From the NCBI GenBank assembly GCA_947508055.1, contig CANNRR010000015.1:1-40656 (forward strand): 40,656 nucleotides of DNA, given 5' to 3'. The stretch comes from Burkholderiales bacterium. GTDB taxonomy: Bacteria; Pseudomonadota; Gammaproteobacteria; Burkholderiales; Burkholderiaceae_C. Each line of letters begins with the position of its first letter. Position 1 is the first letter of the stretch. Below the pieces are notes generated by a model. The model saw only the letters and a program-made list of their open reading frames with translations. It was not told the origin of the DNA and ran no database searches. Shown here piece after piece: positions 1-9,268 of the stretch. The position numbers were made by a program, and so were the translations under genes.

Positions 1-2
1 CA

Positions 3-230
3 GCAACTCTGGACTTGATCCAGCGTGCTACGCGGGGCAGCGCCCTGTCCAAGGCGCTGGGCAAGCAGGGCTTCTATCGTCAGGTTGATTTGCCGCAGCA
101 GCAGGCCTATGCTTTTGCCGTGGAACGCATGGCCAGCGCTGCACTGCTGGCGGATGCGCAAGAAGGCATTGCCGCATTCTTTGAAAAACGGCCTGCCACC
201 TACAAGCAATTGCCAGACCGGGACAATTGA
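3..230 (+). CDS. Enoyl-CoA hydratase/isomerase family protein, C-terminal fragment
   Basis: This is the last 75 or so codons of a gene that begins before the window. The visible tail has the look of the C-terminal helices of the crotonase fold: an LGKQGFYRQ stretch, then alternating Ala-rich helices, then EGIAAFFEKRPATYK. The EGI-F-EKR motif near the end is typical of enoyl-CoA hydratases. The active-site region (oxyanion hole and catalytic Glu) lies outside the window, so the substrate cannot be judged. Membership of the family is fairly secure from this tail alone; a specific pathway is not. The next gene starts 88 bases downstream on the same strand and looks functionally unrelated. Confidence 0.75.
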   Translation, partial: ATLDLIQRATRGSALSKALGKQGFYRQVDLPQQQAYAFAVERMASAALLADAQEGIAAFFEKRPATYKQLPDRDN

Positions 231-318
231 TTTAGGACAACCCGCCAGGTGGTTATTGAGGGCGGCTCGAAATATGAATGGTATTCTCGGATAAACACAT
301 TTTCTGTGGGGTTATTCC

Positions 319-1239
319 ATGCAAGTCGCCAAAATCGTTGTCCTGTCACTCGGTCTTCTATTGGGCGTCGCCGCATGGTCTCAAGGCACCGACAAGCGGG
401 TCATTGCCTTCGCGCAAGACACGATGAAGAATGACTTCCGCAAGGCGCAGGTTAATGAGGTGCGTGACGCAGTGGCCAAGCAAACGGGGTTGTCCTTTAT
501 CTACTCGGATGCACAGGGGCAAACATCGCTCCTGATTCGACAGATTGATCAGTTTATTGATCAGAAGGTTGACGTGCTGGTGATCGGTACCAACGACGAG
601 CGGGCGGTGGTGCCGGTTGTCAGCAAAGCCTACAAGGCGGGTGTCCCGGTGATTATTCTGGACCGGGGTATCAAGGGGACGGACTACACCACCTTTATCA
701 ATTCGGACAACGTTCAGATTGGCGCCATGGGCGCAGAGTTCATCGCAGGCAAACTCAAGGGCAAAGGCCTGGTGCTTTTGTTTGAGGGGCTCAAGGCCGC
801 TGACGTGACGCAGCTGCGTAGCAAGGGTTTCCTTGATGAAATGGCGAAACATCCGGACATCAAGGTCATCAAGCGCACCGGCAACTACCTTCGCAAGGAT
901 GCGGTGCTGGAGATGGAAAAATTGCTCAAGCAGGGTATTCGGGTGGATGCGATATTTTCTGAAAGCGACAGCATGCTCAGCGGTGCCCGCATGGCGTTGG
1001 AAGACAATAAACTGGACCCGCGTTCGATCATTTCAGTGGGTTGTGATTTCACCAGCGAGGCGCGCGATGCCATTCGGGCCGGCACGCAGACTGCCTCCAT
1101 CCTGTTCCCCCTGGGCGGCTTCAAAACGGTCGAAATCGCACAGAAGCTGCTTGCCAAGGAGTCGGTTCCCAAGCACGTCATCAACCCGGTCAAGTTGGTG
1201 ACACGGGACAACGTTGAACAGGTTGCGCCCATCTTTTGA
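319..1239 (+). CDS. Periplasmic sugar-type substrate-binding protein (RbsB-like)
   Basis: A 306-residue exported protein of the periplasmic binding protein 4 family (ribose, xylose and related ligands). Residues 1-22 form a signal peptide, probably cleaved after AWS. The mature part shows the family pattern: RVIAFAQDTMKNDF at the first strand, a VDVLVIGTND segment, VPVIILDRGIKG in the hinge region, then an ISVGCDF strand in the second lobe. No ABC ATPase or permease gene is adjacent. Thirteen bases after its stop begins a membrane GGDEF-EAL protein on the same strand, so the two are almost certainly co-transcribed. The inferred role is to sense a periplasmic ligand and report it to that partner, as NspS does for MbaA in Vibrio cholerae and LuxP for LuxQ. 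The ligand is unknown. The ATG lies about 7 bases after a GGGGTT stretch. Confidence 0.85.
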   Translation: MQVAKIVVLSLGLLLGVAAWSQGTDKRVIAFAQDTMKNDFRKAQVNEVRDAVAKQTGLSFIYSDAQGQTSLLIRQIDQFIDQKVDVLVIGTNDERAVVPVVSKAYKAGVPVIILDRGIKGTDYTTFINSDNVQIGAMGAEFIAGKLKGKGLVLLFEGLKAADVTQLRSKGFLDEMAKHPDIKVIKRTGNYLRKDAVLEMEKLLKQGIRVDAIFSESDSMLSGARMALEDNKLDPRSIISVGCDFTSEARDAIRAGTQTASILFPLGGFKTVEIAQKLLAKESVPKHVINPVKLVTRDNVEQVAPIF

Positions 1240-1252
1240 TCGGCTATAGAGC

Positions 1253-3754
1253 GTGATGCTGCTAATGCGCTTGCGGCGCAATCTCACCACCAAGCTTGCA
1301 TTGCTGGTCATGCTGGCGGTGTCGCTGGTGCTGATGGCGCTGGGTGTCTACTTCGATATTTTTTTGCGGCAGAACTTTCTGGCGGTAACCAGCCAGCGCA
1401 TGCAACATGCCTACCAGCGTCTGGGTTACAACCTGACGCAGATCGAGGCGGGACTGAGTGAAGGCGCGTCGTTCGCGAAGACCGATGAGCGACTGGTGGC
1501 GTCAGTAGAACTGATCAATCGCTACCAGGACAAATCCCACTACAACACCTTTCTGATTGATGAGGAGAAGAAGACACTGGCTGCCGAGTTGCTGGACCGC
1601 GTGAAGTTGTCGATGAACAGTGAGATTGCGCTCTACGATGCGAGGGGGGAGTTGATTGCCTACGCCAGTCAGGGGCGCGATGGTTACCAGCTGGGATATG
1701 TTTCTTTTGATGGTGGGAAGCCTCTTGTGCTGAATCGGCATGAGCGCTATGCCGATTTTCAGCCCGGCAAATTGCCCGAACTGGGCACAGTCCACGCCGA
1801 CCACGTCGTCTTCTATCCCAACGAACCGATCCAGCAGAACGGCAATGTGGTGTACCAGCGTCTGGGCGATAGCCTGGTGATTAGCAACCACCAGAATGTC
1901 TTTGAAAGCCGCTCCGGTCGTGTTATCGGGCACCTTGAAATTGTTCGCAAGCTCGATGCCGCTTACTTTGCGCAAATTTCGAGGGAGATGGACATCGGTC
2001 TTAGCCAATCATTCGACAACGAGTTCTCAGCGCAGGCCGGGTTGCTCGAAAGCAAAGAGGCGGTGGCCGCGCTGAGCATTACGCCGCTAGGCGACCATTA
2101 CGTAGGCGTGATGAAAAAGGATATTCTCAATGGCCCGGTGTACTTTTCGGTTGAAGTCGACAGGGCGCAACACAACGCGGTTATCAACACGCACCGGTAT
2201 CGGTTCCTGTTTTTGATGGTGCTGGTGGCTGTGCTCCTGCTTCTGCTCATGCGCGTGGTGATTCAGCGTAGTCTGGCGCAGCCTCTGGGTAAATTGATGG
2301 AGCAGATCCGTAGCGTGGAGCGAGGAGAATACGCGCTCCTGCCCCCGGTGGAAACCGGTGACGAGTTGCAGGAAATATCCGTCAGTGTGAACAAATTGGC
2401 GGCGGCAGTGGCAGAGCGTGAGGGCTCACTGGAGCGCGCCCGCAATGAGCAGGAATACCTGTCGAACCACGACTCGCTCACGGGCTTGCCCAACCGGCGC
2501 TACTTTGCCAATCGCCTGGAGCACGCGCTGGACCTTGCGCGGCGCAACCGCACTGAGCTGGCGGTGTTTTTCATGGACCTGGATCAGTTCAGGCAGGTCA
2601 ATGACACCCTCGGGCATGGTGTGGGAGACGAACTGCTGATCCAGATTGGTGCGCGACTGCGGAGCAGTTTTCAGGGCAACGATACCCTGGCCCGCATTGG
2701 GGGCGACGAGTTCAATGTGCTGCTGGAGAATGTGCAGAATATTGCGCAAGTGGAATCGGCCCTCTCCAGGTATCTGAACTTGTTTTACGAGCCCTTTACC
2801 TGTGGACCACACGAAATCAGCACCACCGTAAGCATTGGTGTTGCGCAGTACCCCAAGGATGGCGCCGACAGCGTGACCCTGCTCAAGCATGCAGATCTGG
2901 CGGTGTACAAAGCCAAGGAAAGTGGCCGCGACAAGTACAGCTTCTTCTCGGAAGATCTGGCCAAACGCGCCAATCAGCGTGCCGAGACAATTCACTCTTT
3001 GAACGTGGCGCTGGAGGCTGGCGACCAGTTCACTCTGTATTACCAGCCCAAAGTCAGCGCGGCAACCGGTCGGGTGGTATCGGCAGAGGCGCTGATTCGC
3101 TGGAATTGCCCGGGTTTTGGCATGGTCCCACCGCTCGAGTTCATTCCGCTGGCAGAAGAAACCGGCCACATTCTGGCCATTGGCGAATGGGTGATTCATC
3201 GCGGCTGCAAAGACCTGGTCGCGATGCAGGGTGAGGGTATTGAACTGTCGCACTTGAGCATGAATGTGTCGAACGTCCAGATGCGCGGGCACGAGCTCGA
3301 CAAAATACTGCAGCGCGCCGTTGCTGATAACGGCTTGCGTGCATCACAGATAGAACTGGAAATCACCGAGAGCTATGTTGCCAATGATTTGGCGCAGGCC
3401 ATCGTTACCCTGAACAGCTACCGTGCCATGGGTTTGCAACTGGCGATCGACGACTTTGGCACCGGTTACTCATCCATGAGCTACCTGCAGAAGTTGCCGT
3501 TTACCCGCATGAAGATTGACAAGTCGTTTATCGATGGTCTGCCCTTTGACCATGACAGTGTTTCGATCACCCGGGCCATCCTGGGGCTGGCGAAGAACTT
3601 CGGCCTGGCGGTCACTGCGGAAGGGGTTGAACGCATCGAGCAACTCCAGTTCCTTCAGCAGGAGGGGTGCGACGAGATACAGGGCTATTACTTTGCCAAG
3701 CCCATGCCACTCGATGCCTTCATGGCGTTCTGCAACGGCAATCTGTCCGGCTGA
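1253..3754 (+). CDS. Membrane-bound GGDEF-EAL protein (c-di-GMP turnover)
   Basis: An 833-residue inner-membrane protein. It has a transmembrane helix at about 15-36, a periplasmic sensor region at about 37-310, a second helix at about 314-335, a HAMP linker, then GGDEF and EAL domains. The diguanylate cyclase half has LTGLPNRRYF and an intact GGDEF at about residues 483-487. The phosphodiesterase half has EAL at about 612-614 (AEALIRW), the MNVS asparagine, LEITES, DDFGTGYSS, the MKIDKSF lysine and TAEGVE. All metal and catalytic positions I can recognise are kept, so both activities are possible. It follows a sugar-type binding protein by 13 bases, which suggests that protein delivers the signal to the periplasmic domain. 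The start is uncertain: GTG 1253, ATG 1256 and ATG 1265 are all in frame with weak ribosome binding sites. The stop is 5 bases from the convergent TerC gene. Confidence 0.93.
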   Translation: MMLLMRLRRNLTTKLALLVMLAVSLVLMALGVYFDIFLRQNFLAVTSQRMQHAYQRLGYNLTQIEAGLSEGASFAKTDERLVASVELINRYQDKSHYNTFLIDEEKKTLAAELLDRVKLSMNSEIALYDARGELIAYASQGRDGYQLGYVSFDGGKPLVLNRHERYADFQPGKLPELGTVHADHVVFYPNEPIQQNGNVVYQRLGDSLVISNHQNVFESRSGRVIGHLEIVRKLDAAYFAQISREMDIGLSQSFDNEFSAQAGLLESKEAVAALSITPLGDHYVGVMKKDILNGPVYFSVEVDRAQHNAVINTHRYRFLFLMVLVAVLLLLLMRVVIQRSLAQPLGKLMEQIRSVERGEYALLPPVETGDELQEISVSVNKLAAAVAEREGSLERARNEQEYLSNHDSLTGLPNRRYFANRLEHALDLARRNRTELAVFFMDLDQFRQVNDTLGHGVGDELLIQIGARLRSSFQGNDTLARIGGDEFNVLLENVQNIAQVESALSRYLNLFYEPFTCGPHEISTTVSIGVAQYPKDGADSVTLLKHADLAVYKAKESGRDKYSFFSEDLAKRANQRAETIHSLNVALEAGDQFTLYYQPKVSAATGRVVSAEALIRWNCPGFGMVPPLEFIPLAEETGHILAIGEWVIHRGCKDLVAMQGEGIELSHLSMNVSNVQMRGHELDKILQRAVADNGLRASQIELEITESYVANDLAQAIVTLNSYRAMGLQLAIDDFGTGYSSMSYLQKLPFTRMKIDKSFIDGLPFDHDSVSITRAILGLAKNFGLAVTAEGVERIEQLQFLQQEGCDEIQGYYFAKPMPLDAFMAFCNGNLSG

Positions 3755-3759
3755 ACGTC

Positions 3760-4530
3760 TTATGCATTGCTCGCCTGCGTACTGGCGGCTGCCAGCGCCA
3801 TGCGCTTGGCTCGGGCGCGAATGTTCAACGCCTCTACGCCCAACGAAAATGCCATCGCGGCATAGATGTAACCCTTGGGCACATGCTGATCAAACGCCTC
3901 CGCAGTCAGTGCCATGCCGACCATCACCAGAAACGCCAGCGCCAGCACCTTGACCGACGGGTGGCTGTCCACGAACTCGCCAATCGGTTTGGCCGCGACC
4001 AGCATGACGCCCACCGATGCGACCACGGCCGCCACCATCACCCCCAGATGGTCGACCATGCCCACCGCAGTGATGACCGAGTCCAGCGAAAAAACGATGT
4101 CAATCACAGCAATCTGGCCGATGGTTCCCCAGAATACTTTTTTGCCTGCTGCCTTCATTGCGGCTGAGTTGGCCGCGGGTGGTGTGTCCAGCTCAGGCGC
4201 CTCAACCTCAACGAAGATTTCGTGTGAAGCCTTGTACAAGAGGAAGACTCCGCCGAACAGCAAGACCAGGTCGCGCCCGCTAAAGCCCATCTGCATCAGG
4301 CTGAACAGGTCCGCGGTCAGTCCCATAACCCAGCTCAACGAAAACAGCAACAGCAGTCGCGACACCATGGCAAAGCCCAGCCCCAGTCGGCGCGCCTTGT
4401 CCCGCAGTTCAGCCGGTAGCCGCCCAACCAGAATGGAGATGAAAATGATGTTGTCGATGCCCAGCACGATTTCCAGTGCGGTGAGCATGCCGAAGGCAAT
4501 CCAGTGATTGGGATCGAATAAGAATTCCAT
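3760..4530 (-). CDS. TerC family integral membrane protein
   Basis: A 256-residue polytopic membrane protein of the TerC family. Family members include tellurite-resistance TerC and manganese exporters such as MeeF/Alx. Diagnostic segments are the acidic membrane motifs EIVLGIDNIIFI near the N terminus and DIVFSLDSVITAVG in the second half; the buried aspartates are thought to bind metal. Seven or so hydrophobic segments are visible. I chose ATG 4530 (MEFLFDP) over the upstream ATG at 4539 because an AGGA lies 8 bases before 4530 and is too close to 4539, and because family members start at this point. It is separated from the upstream LysE-type gene by 85 bases, so co-transcription is possible but not shown. 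Metal efflux, probably Mn2+, is an inference from the family. Confidence 0.88.
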   Translation of the reverse strand: MEFLFDPNHWIAFGMLTALEIVLGIDNIIFISILVGRLPAELRDKARRLGLGFAMVSRLLLLFSLSWVMGLTADLFSLMQMGFSGRDLVLLFGGVFLLYKASHEIFVEVEAPELDTPPAANSAAMKAAGKKVFWGTIGQIAVIDIVFSLDSVITAVGMVDHLGVMVAAVVASVGVMLVAAKPIGEFVDSHPSVKVLALAFLVMVGMALTAEAFDQHVPKGYIYAAMAFSLGVEALNIRARAKRMALAAASTQASNA

Positions 4531-4615
4531 AGACCACATCCTACTGTGAAGTAAAAATGCTGCAACCGAGTGCCGATTCGACCCCGAAAGTGCCGGGGAT
4601 AAGGGCCTTCAAGCG

Positions 4616-5257
4616 CTATTCGCGCGCCGTCGCCATCAAAGCTGCAAAACCAACGAACACTCCCCCGGTCAGGCGGTTGAACGCGCGCATCACCGTGGCG
4701 CGCTGCAAATAGAGCGACAACCGCTTGCCGCTCATGGCGTAGACAAAATACCAAGTCACTTCAATGACCGTAAAGGTGGTGAGCAGAATTGCAAACTGGG
4801 GCAGCTTGGCCAGGCCTGGGTTGATGAACTGCGGAAAGAAGGCAGCGGCAAACAGAATCGCCTTGGGGTTGCTGGCGGCCACCAGAAAGGCCTGGCGGTA
4901 AATGGCGTCTTTACGCATTACCGGGGTTGCCGCACGCGAGGCGCCGGACACTCCATCGGCCGACTGATCCTGAACGGGCGAGCGCCAGCACTTGACACCC
5001 AGATAGGCCAGATACGCCGCACCGGCCAGGCGCAACGCTTCAAACACGGTAGGAAAGGTCTGCAGCAAGGCGCCTAAACCGGCTGCCGAAATGCTCATCA
5101 TGGCCAGCAAAGCGGTCATGCAACCCAGCATGGCGGCTACTGCAGATCGAATGCCGTGGCGCGCACTTGTGCTCATGATGAACAACATGTTGGGGCCTGG
5201 CGTTGCAGAGACCACGAACGTCATCACAATAAACAGCCACCAGGTGCTCAGGGTCAT
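4616..5257 (-). CDS. LysE/RhtB family amino-acid exporter
   Basis: A 213-residue inner-membrane protein of the LysE/RhtB translocator family, which exports amino acids or related small molecules. The N-terminal segment FVVSATPGPNMLFIMS contains the family's hallmark PGPN motif; a Gly-rich AAYLAYLGVKCW follows the second helix. About six hydrophobic segments are visible and the length is normal for the family. A non-conserved polar loop at about 95-115 precedes FLVAASNPKAILF, another typical LysE motif. Its ATG overlaps the stop of the preceding small membrane protein gene by 4 bases (ATGA), so translational coupling is likely. The exported substrate cannot be predicted from sequence. Confidence 0.9.
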   Translation of the reverse strand: MTLSTWWLFIVMTFVVSATPGPNMLFIMSTSARHGIRSAVAAMLGCMTALLAMMSISAAGLGALLQTFPTVFEALRLAGAAYLAYLGVKCWRSPVQDQSADGVSGASRAATPVMRKDAIYRQAFLVAASNPKAILFAAAFFPQFINPGLAKLPQFAILLTTFTVIEVTWYFVYAMSGKRLSLYLQRATVMRAFNRLTGGVFVGFAALMATARE

Positions 5258-5592
5258 CGGAACTTCTCGGTGCTCGAATGGGGCAAGGGTGGCAGCGCAG
5301 AGTGCACTTCGTGCGCCTGTACGTCCACAATATCCGCACCGTCAGGGCGTGCCCCTGCCGCAGGGTCAGACCAGCTACCGGGGCGGAACTGCTGGGCGGC
5401 CTGGGTGAATCGGGTGTAGGTGGAGAAGACGGCGGGCTTGCGACCGGTCAGCAGAAACCGTATCACGTGCGCCAGCACCAGAATGAGCCCGATGCACAGC
5501 ACGCCCAACACAAACACGACGGTCATCGCCAACAGGACCACTTTGATCACACCCCGCAGGACACTCCGCACGAAATCAGATATCAGATGCAT
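5254..5592 (-). CDS. Small membrane protein of unknown function
   Basis: A 112-residue protein. Residues about 16-47 form a long hydrophobic stretch with a short break (VVLLAMTVVFVLGVLCIGL, then ILVLAHVIRFLL), giving one or two membrane helices. The C-terminal 60 residues are polar, with TYTRFTQAAQQFRPG, which could face the cytoplasm. I do not recognise the family. Its stop overlaps the start of the LysE-family exporter by 4 bases, so the two genes are translated from one transcript and may act together. It lies 87 bases downstream of the large ABC permease-peptidase gene on the same strand. Confidence 0.7.
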   Translation of the reverse strand: MHLISDFVRSVLRGVIKVVLLAMTVVFVLGVLCIGLILVLAHVIRFLLTGRKPAVFSTYTRFTQAAQQFRPGSWSDPAAGARPDGADIVDVQAHEVHSALPPLPHSSTEKFR

Positions 5593-5679
5593 ACGGCTAT
5601 TCTGCCTGACCCGACAAATACCACACGGTGTTCTATTGGAATAGGAGTAGGACCCGGCTGAGGTGTTTGCGGAGCCGCC

Positions 5680-8600
5680 TTACTCAAAACTCACTTGCTT
5701 GCGGTTGTCCGACGAGACCCGGTCGATCATCTTGTTGTAGGGGTCTACGCCCACTTCAAAGGGCTTGTCCTTGACCGTCACGGTGATGCTGGGCTCGGCA
5801 CCATCCAGCCGGCGCTTCGCATTAAACAAGACCTTTTCGTCCGACTCCTTGCCACCGGTCGGACGTGAAAAGACGGCAATTTCGACCGGCTCGTCATAGA
5901 TTCGCGGCGTCTCCTTGCCGGTGCCGTCGGCTTCCAGTTTGGCCAGGCGCAGCTTCATGGTTACATCCCATTCGCCGTCGGAGCGTTGCTTGGCGCTAGC
6001 CTCCATTACCCGGTTGTCGTAGAACACAATTTTCTCAAACAGGTCGGTAATCAGTTCCTGTTTGTCGGCGCCGGCCTCGGCTCGGATGTAGGCCAGCAAT
6101 TCCCGACTGGTCGTGTACGGCGGCGCCTGGTAGGCTTTGTCTTGCAAGAAACGTTTGAGTGCCCGGTTTAGTGCATCTTCGCCAATCTCCTCACGTACGC
6201 GATAGAACACCAAAGAGCCCTTGTTGTAGTGAATGTATTGCTGGTTCTCAACCCGAAACAGCGGCAACTCCTCAATCTTTTCACCACGGCGTGAGCGCAG
6301 GTAATTGTCCAGCTCCTCTTTGAAAAATTTGCGCAAATGTTGGCGGCCATATTCCTTCTCCATCACCATTAGCGCGGAATACTGCGCCAACGATTCCACC
6401 AGCATGGTGGCCCCCTGGACGTTGGCGCCTATCACCTGGTGCGCCCACCACTGATGCGCCATTTCGTGTGCAGTTACATAAAACACCGTGTCAACATTCT
6501 CGTTGTCGCGCAGATCGGCAATAAAGCCAATCGATTCGGAATAGGGGATGGTGTTTGCAAACGACTGGGCAAAAGTTGCGTAGCGCGGGAATTCAAGGAT
6601 CCGCACCTGCTTGTGCTGGTAGGGGGTGAAGTTGGAACCAAAATAATCCAGCGATTTCTGCGTGGCCGTGATCATTCGGTCCACGTTATAGCCGTGCTTG
6701 GCATCGAAATAGATTTCAATCGGCAGCCCATGCCAATCCCCCTTTTTGACTTGCCAACGTGCCGACAGGTAGGCGAAGAAGGGCAGCATGGGCCGGTCCA
6801 TCTTGTAATGGAAATAGCGTCGTCCGTCCTGCTCCCACGTCTTTTGCAAATAGCCCGGCGCCAGCGCAATCTGATCGGCGCTGGTGGAGACGGTGGTGTC
6901 AAAACTGACCCAGTCGGCTTCAGCGTCCAATTGGTGGTTGCCGCGGGCTGCTTCGTCTTCCAGTTTAGGCATGCGATGGGGCTCGCCCAAGCCGCGTTTT
7001 CTGCGCTCATTGCGGTCCAGCAACTCATTGCCGCTGTAGCCCAATGCCGGGAAGAACTGTGAATTATTGAAAAAGGTTCCGTTCAGGTTGACGCTGTCCG
7101 GGGCGCCGCTGTTGGTGAACCCCTGGCTGGTGACGATCACCGTGAAATCCATGTCGAACGCTGTGCCGGGTTGTACTGGCTGCGTCAGCTTGAGAATACG
7201 CATGCCCAATAGCGGGTCGTCCAGGGTTACTTGGTGCGGAGGCAGGTTTTTCAGGATCGTCTGGACATCGGGCACTACCTGTACGTATAAGGTGTCCAAC
7301 GCAGCAGCGTGCTTGTTTAGCACCCGGTAGTGGCCATTGATGACCACCCGGCGCTCGGCCGGGAAGATGTCAACATTGGCCTGCACCTCGGTGACGCGCG
7401 GTTGCGGCAATCCCTTGTACTGCCGATACAGCTTTTCGTAGTTGGCCTGGCGATCCATGGCTACATCACCGGGAACGTAGGGATTCAGTACGTTGGTGTT
7501 GTAGAAAATCCAGCCACCCGAGGCAACGAAGCCGCTCAGACACAGGGCCAAGGCACCGCCGGACTTGCCACGCATGCGCAACCTGGCCAGTTGCAGCCGA
7601 ACCCGCCATTCATGCGACAGGCCACGCACCCAGAATCCTTGCGCCAAAATCAGCAGGGCCAGCACAAACAGGCCCCAATACAGCACATACCAGGACCAGC
7701 CCGTCAGAAAATGGCCGTATCCATTCATGTCGGAATACTGGGTTTGCGGCAATCCGGCAATGCTGTACAGGTTGTGGTCGAAGTGCAATATGCCCAGCAC
7801 GACTTGCGCCACCATCACCAGAATCACCGCCAGGTAGCCAATGAATCTGTTGTTGAAAAGTACCTGAAAGGCGATCCCCAGCAGACCCATCAGGACGAAG
7901 TACACCGAACTCAGCATGGCTCCCTGCAGGTACACACCCAACTCAATCGTGGTTCCACCTTTGATCACCTGAAAGACCATGGCTGCGATCACGCCGCAGC
8001 CCAGGAAACCAGCCACCACAGTTACCAGTGCCATGCTCTTTGCCACCAGCGGTACCCAGTTGGGCATGGGCATGGCATCCAGCACGTCGGCCAACTTGGC
8101 CTGGCGTTCCTTGAAAATCAGCTCGCCGCCATAAAAGGTCACGATCAGCACCAGCAAGAAGGTGAAGCTGCCATTCATGTTTTCCATTAACAGGCGCGAC
8201 ACCGGGTACACCGGAGTTCCAAACATCTTGGCACTGGCAATGGCACCCCCAATGAAGTTAGCCAAACCCACCAGCAAAATAATCAGAAACGGAATGCTCT
8301 TGAATACGCCCACTGTGTCAAACCGAAACAGGTTCCAGCACTGCAGCCATGGCGTTGTGGTCCCATAGATGGACGCGACCGGGCGGTAGCGTCTGGGGGT
8401 GGGCTCAGCAGCCATGGGCATAACCGCCCTGGCCCGACCGAACCAGCGTTTACCGGTATCGGCTCGTTGGGGCTTAAACAGCAGTTGCGTCACGCCCAGC
8501 AATACCAGCGCCACCACGCTCCACAGCGCCCGGTTGGCGAGCAGGAAGCCCTTGAATGGTGGCAGGCCGCTATTGGCTTCGGCGGTGGTGAAATAGCGCG

Positions 8601-9258
8601 TCATCCGGCCAAAGGCACGCAAACCAAACGGGTCGGTCAACACTGCCACCCACTCATTACTGATGTCACGGGACATCACGCCGGCCACGCTCCACAGAAC
8701 GAAAAACGCAATCACCCCGACATAGACCAGCAACATGGAGCGGGTCGTCGCCGCCAGCAGCATCAGCAATGCCCCGATCAATAACAGGTTGGGAATAACG
8801 AAAACGGCAAAACCCCAGAGGTAGGGCGTGATCGAAAATGGACCGATGCGGGCCACATCGACCCAGGGCATGACTGTGCCCAGCATGATTCCCAAGGAAA
8901 TGAGCACAAAGATCGTCAGGCACGCCAGTTGTCCGGCCAGAAAGCGCCCCAGCAGATAGTCACGCTTTTTCATGGGCGTGGCAAAGATCATGTCGGAGAT
9001 GCCCAACTCGGTGTCGCGCAGGACCGACCCGGCCACGAAGATCGTGACGATAAACATCGACATGACGGTGAAGACACCCAGGAACTGGGCGATGACCATG
9101 GGCGCATTGCGGTACACATTGCCCACTGCCCCGCCAATCATCACTGCGTCACTGCTGGACGCGCCAAACGCCAGCAAGGCAAACACCAGACCACTGACCC
9201 ACAGCAGAGGCTGGCGCAGCTGAAATCGCAACTCGAAGCGGAAGAATTCAAACCACAT
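5680..9258 (-). CDS. ABC-2 type permease fused to an M1-family metallopeptidase domain
   Basis: A 1192-residue fusion. Residues 1 to about 570 hold two ABC-2-type permease halves, each with about six membrane helices. A last helix at about 570-590 (GGALALCLSGFVASGGWIFY) leads into a soluble region. The C-terminal half resembles M1 aminopeptidases (gluzincins): HEMAHQWW at residues 931-938 is the zinc site, followed by a VESLAQYSA helix that supplies the third ligand. The spacing from HEMAH to that Glu is 19 residues, one more than the usual 18. The standard exopeptidase GAMEN motif is not seen; PYSESIGF occupies a similar place. The start has a strong AAGGAG, which overlaps the TAA stop of the upstream ABC ATPase 10 bases away, so the two form one transporter. 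Substrate unknown; a peptide exporter-processor is one guess. Confidence 0.9.
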   Translation of the reverse strand: MWFEFFRFELRFQLRQPLLWVSGLVFALLAFGASSSDAVMIGGAVGNVYRNAPMVIAQFLGVFTVMSMFIVTIFVAGSVLRDTELGISDMIFATPMKKRDYLLGRFLAGQLACLTIFVLISLGIMLGTVMPWVDVARIGPFSITPYLWGFAVFVIPNLLLIGALLMLLAATTRSMLLVYVGVIAFFVLWSVAGVMSRDISNEWVAVLTDPFGLRAFGRMTRYFTTAEANSGLPPFKGFLLANRALWSVVALVLLGVTQLLFKPQRADTGKRWFGRARAVMPMAAEPTPRRYRPVASIYGTTTPWLQCWNLFRFDTVGVFKSIPFLIILLVGLANFIGGAIASAKMFGTPVYPVSRLLMENMNGSFTFLLVLIVTFYGGELIFKERQAKLADVLDAMPMPNWVPLVAKSMALVTVVAGFLGCGVIAAMVFQVIKGGTTIELGVYLQGAMLSSVYFVLMGLLGIAFQVLFNNRFIGYLAVILVMVAQVVLGILHFDHNLYSIAGLPQTQYSDMNGYGHFLTGWSWYVLYWGLFVLALLILAQGFWVRGLSHEWRVRLQLARLRMRGKSGGALALCLSGFVASGGWIFYNTNVLNPYVPGDVAMDRQANYEKLYRQYKGLPQPRVTEVQANVDIFPAERRVVINGHYRVLNKHAAALDTLYVQVVPDVQTILKNLPPHQVTLDDPLLGMRILKLTQPVQPGTAFDMDFTVIVTSQGFTNSGAPDSVNLNGTFFNNSQFFPALGYSGNELLDRNERRKRGLGEPHRMPKLEDEAARGNHQLDAEADWVSFDTTVSTSADQIALAPGYLQKTWEQDGRRYFHYKMDRPMLPFFAYLSARWQVKKGDWHGLPIEIYFDAKHGYNVDRMITATQKSLDYFGSNFTPYQHKQVRILEFPRYATFAQSFANTIPYSESIGFIADLRDNENVDTVFYVTAHEMAHQWWAHQVIGANVQGATMLVESLAQYSALMVMEKEYGRQHLRKFFKEELDNYLRSRRGEKIEELPLFRVENQQYIHYNKGSLVFYRVREEIGEDALNRALKRFLQDKAYQAPPYTTSRELLAYIRAEAGADKQELITDLFEKIVFYDNRVMEASAKQRSDGEWDVTMKLRLAKLEADGTGKETPRIYDEPVEIAVFSRPTGGKESDEKVLFNAKRRLDGAEPSITVTVKDKPFEVGVDPYNKMIDRVSSDNRKQVSFE

Positions 9259-9268
9259 GAACCGCTCC

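Noticed and set aside
4582..4598. Hairpin CCCCG-7-CGGGG between the LysE-type and TerC genes
   Set aside because: Only a 5-bp stem and no T-run on the minus strand, so not convincing as a terminator.
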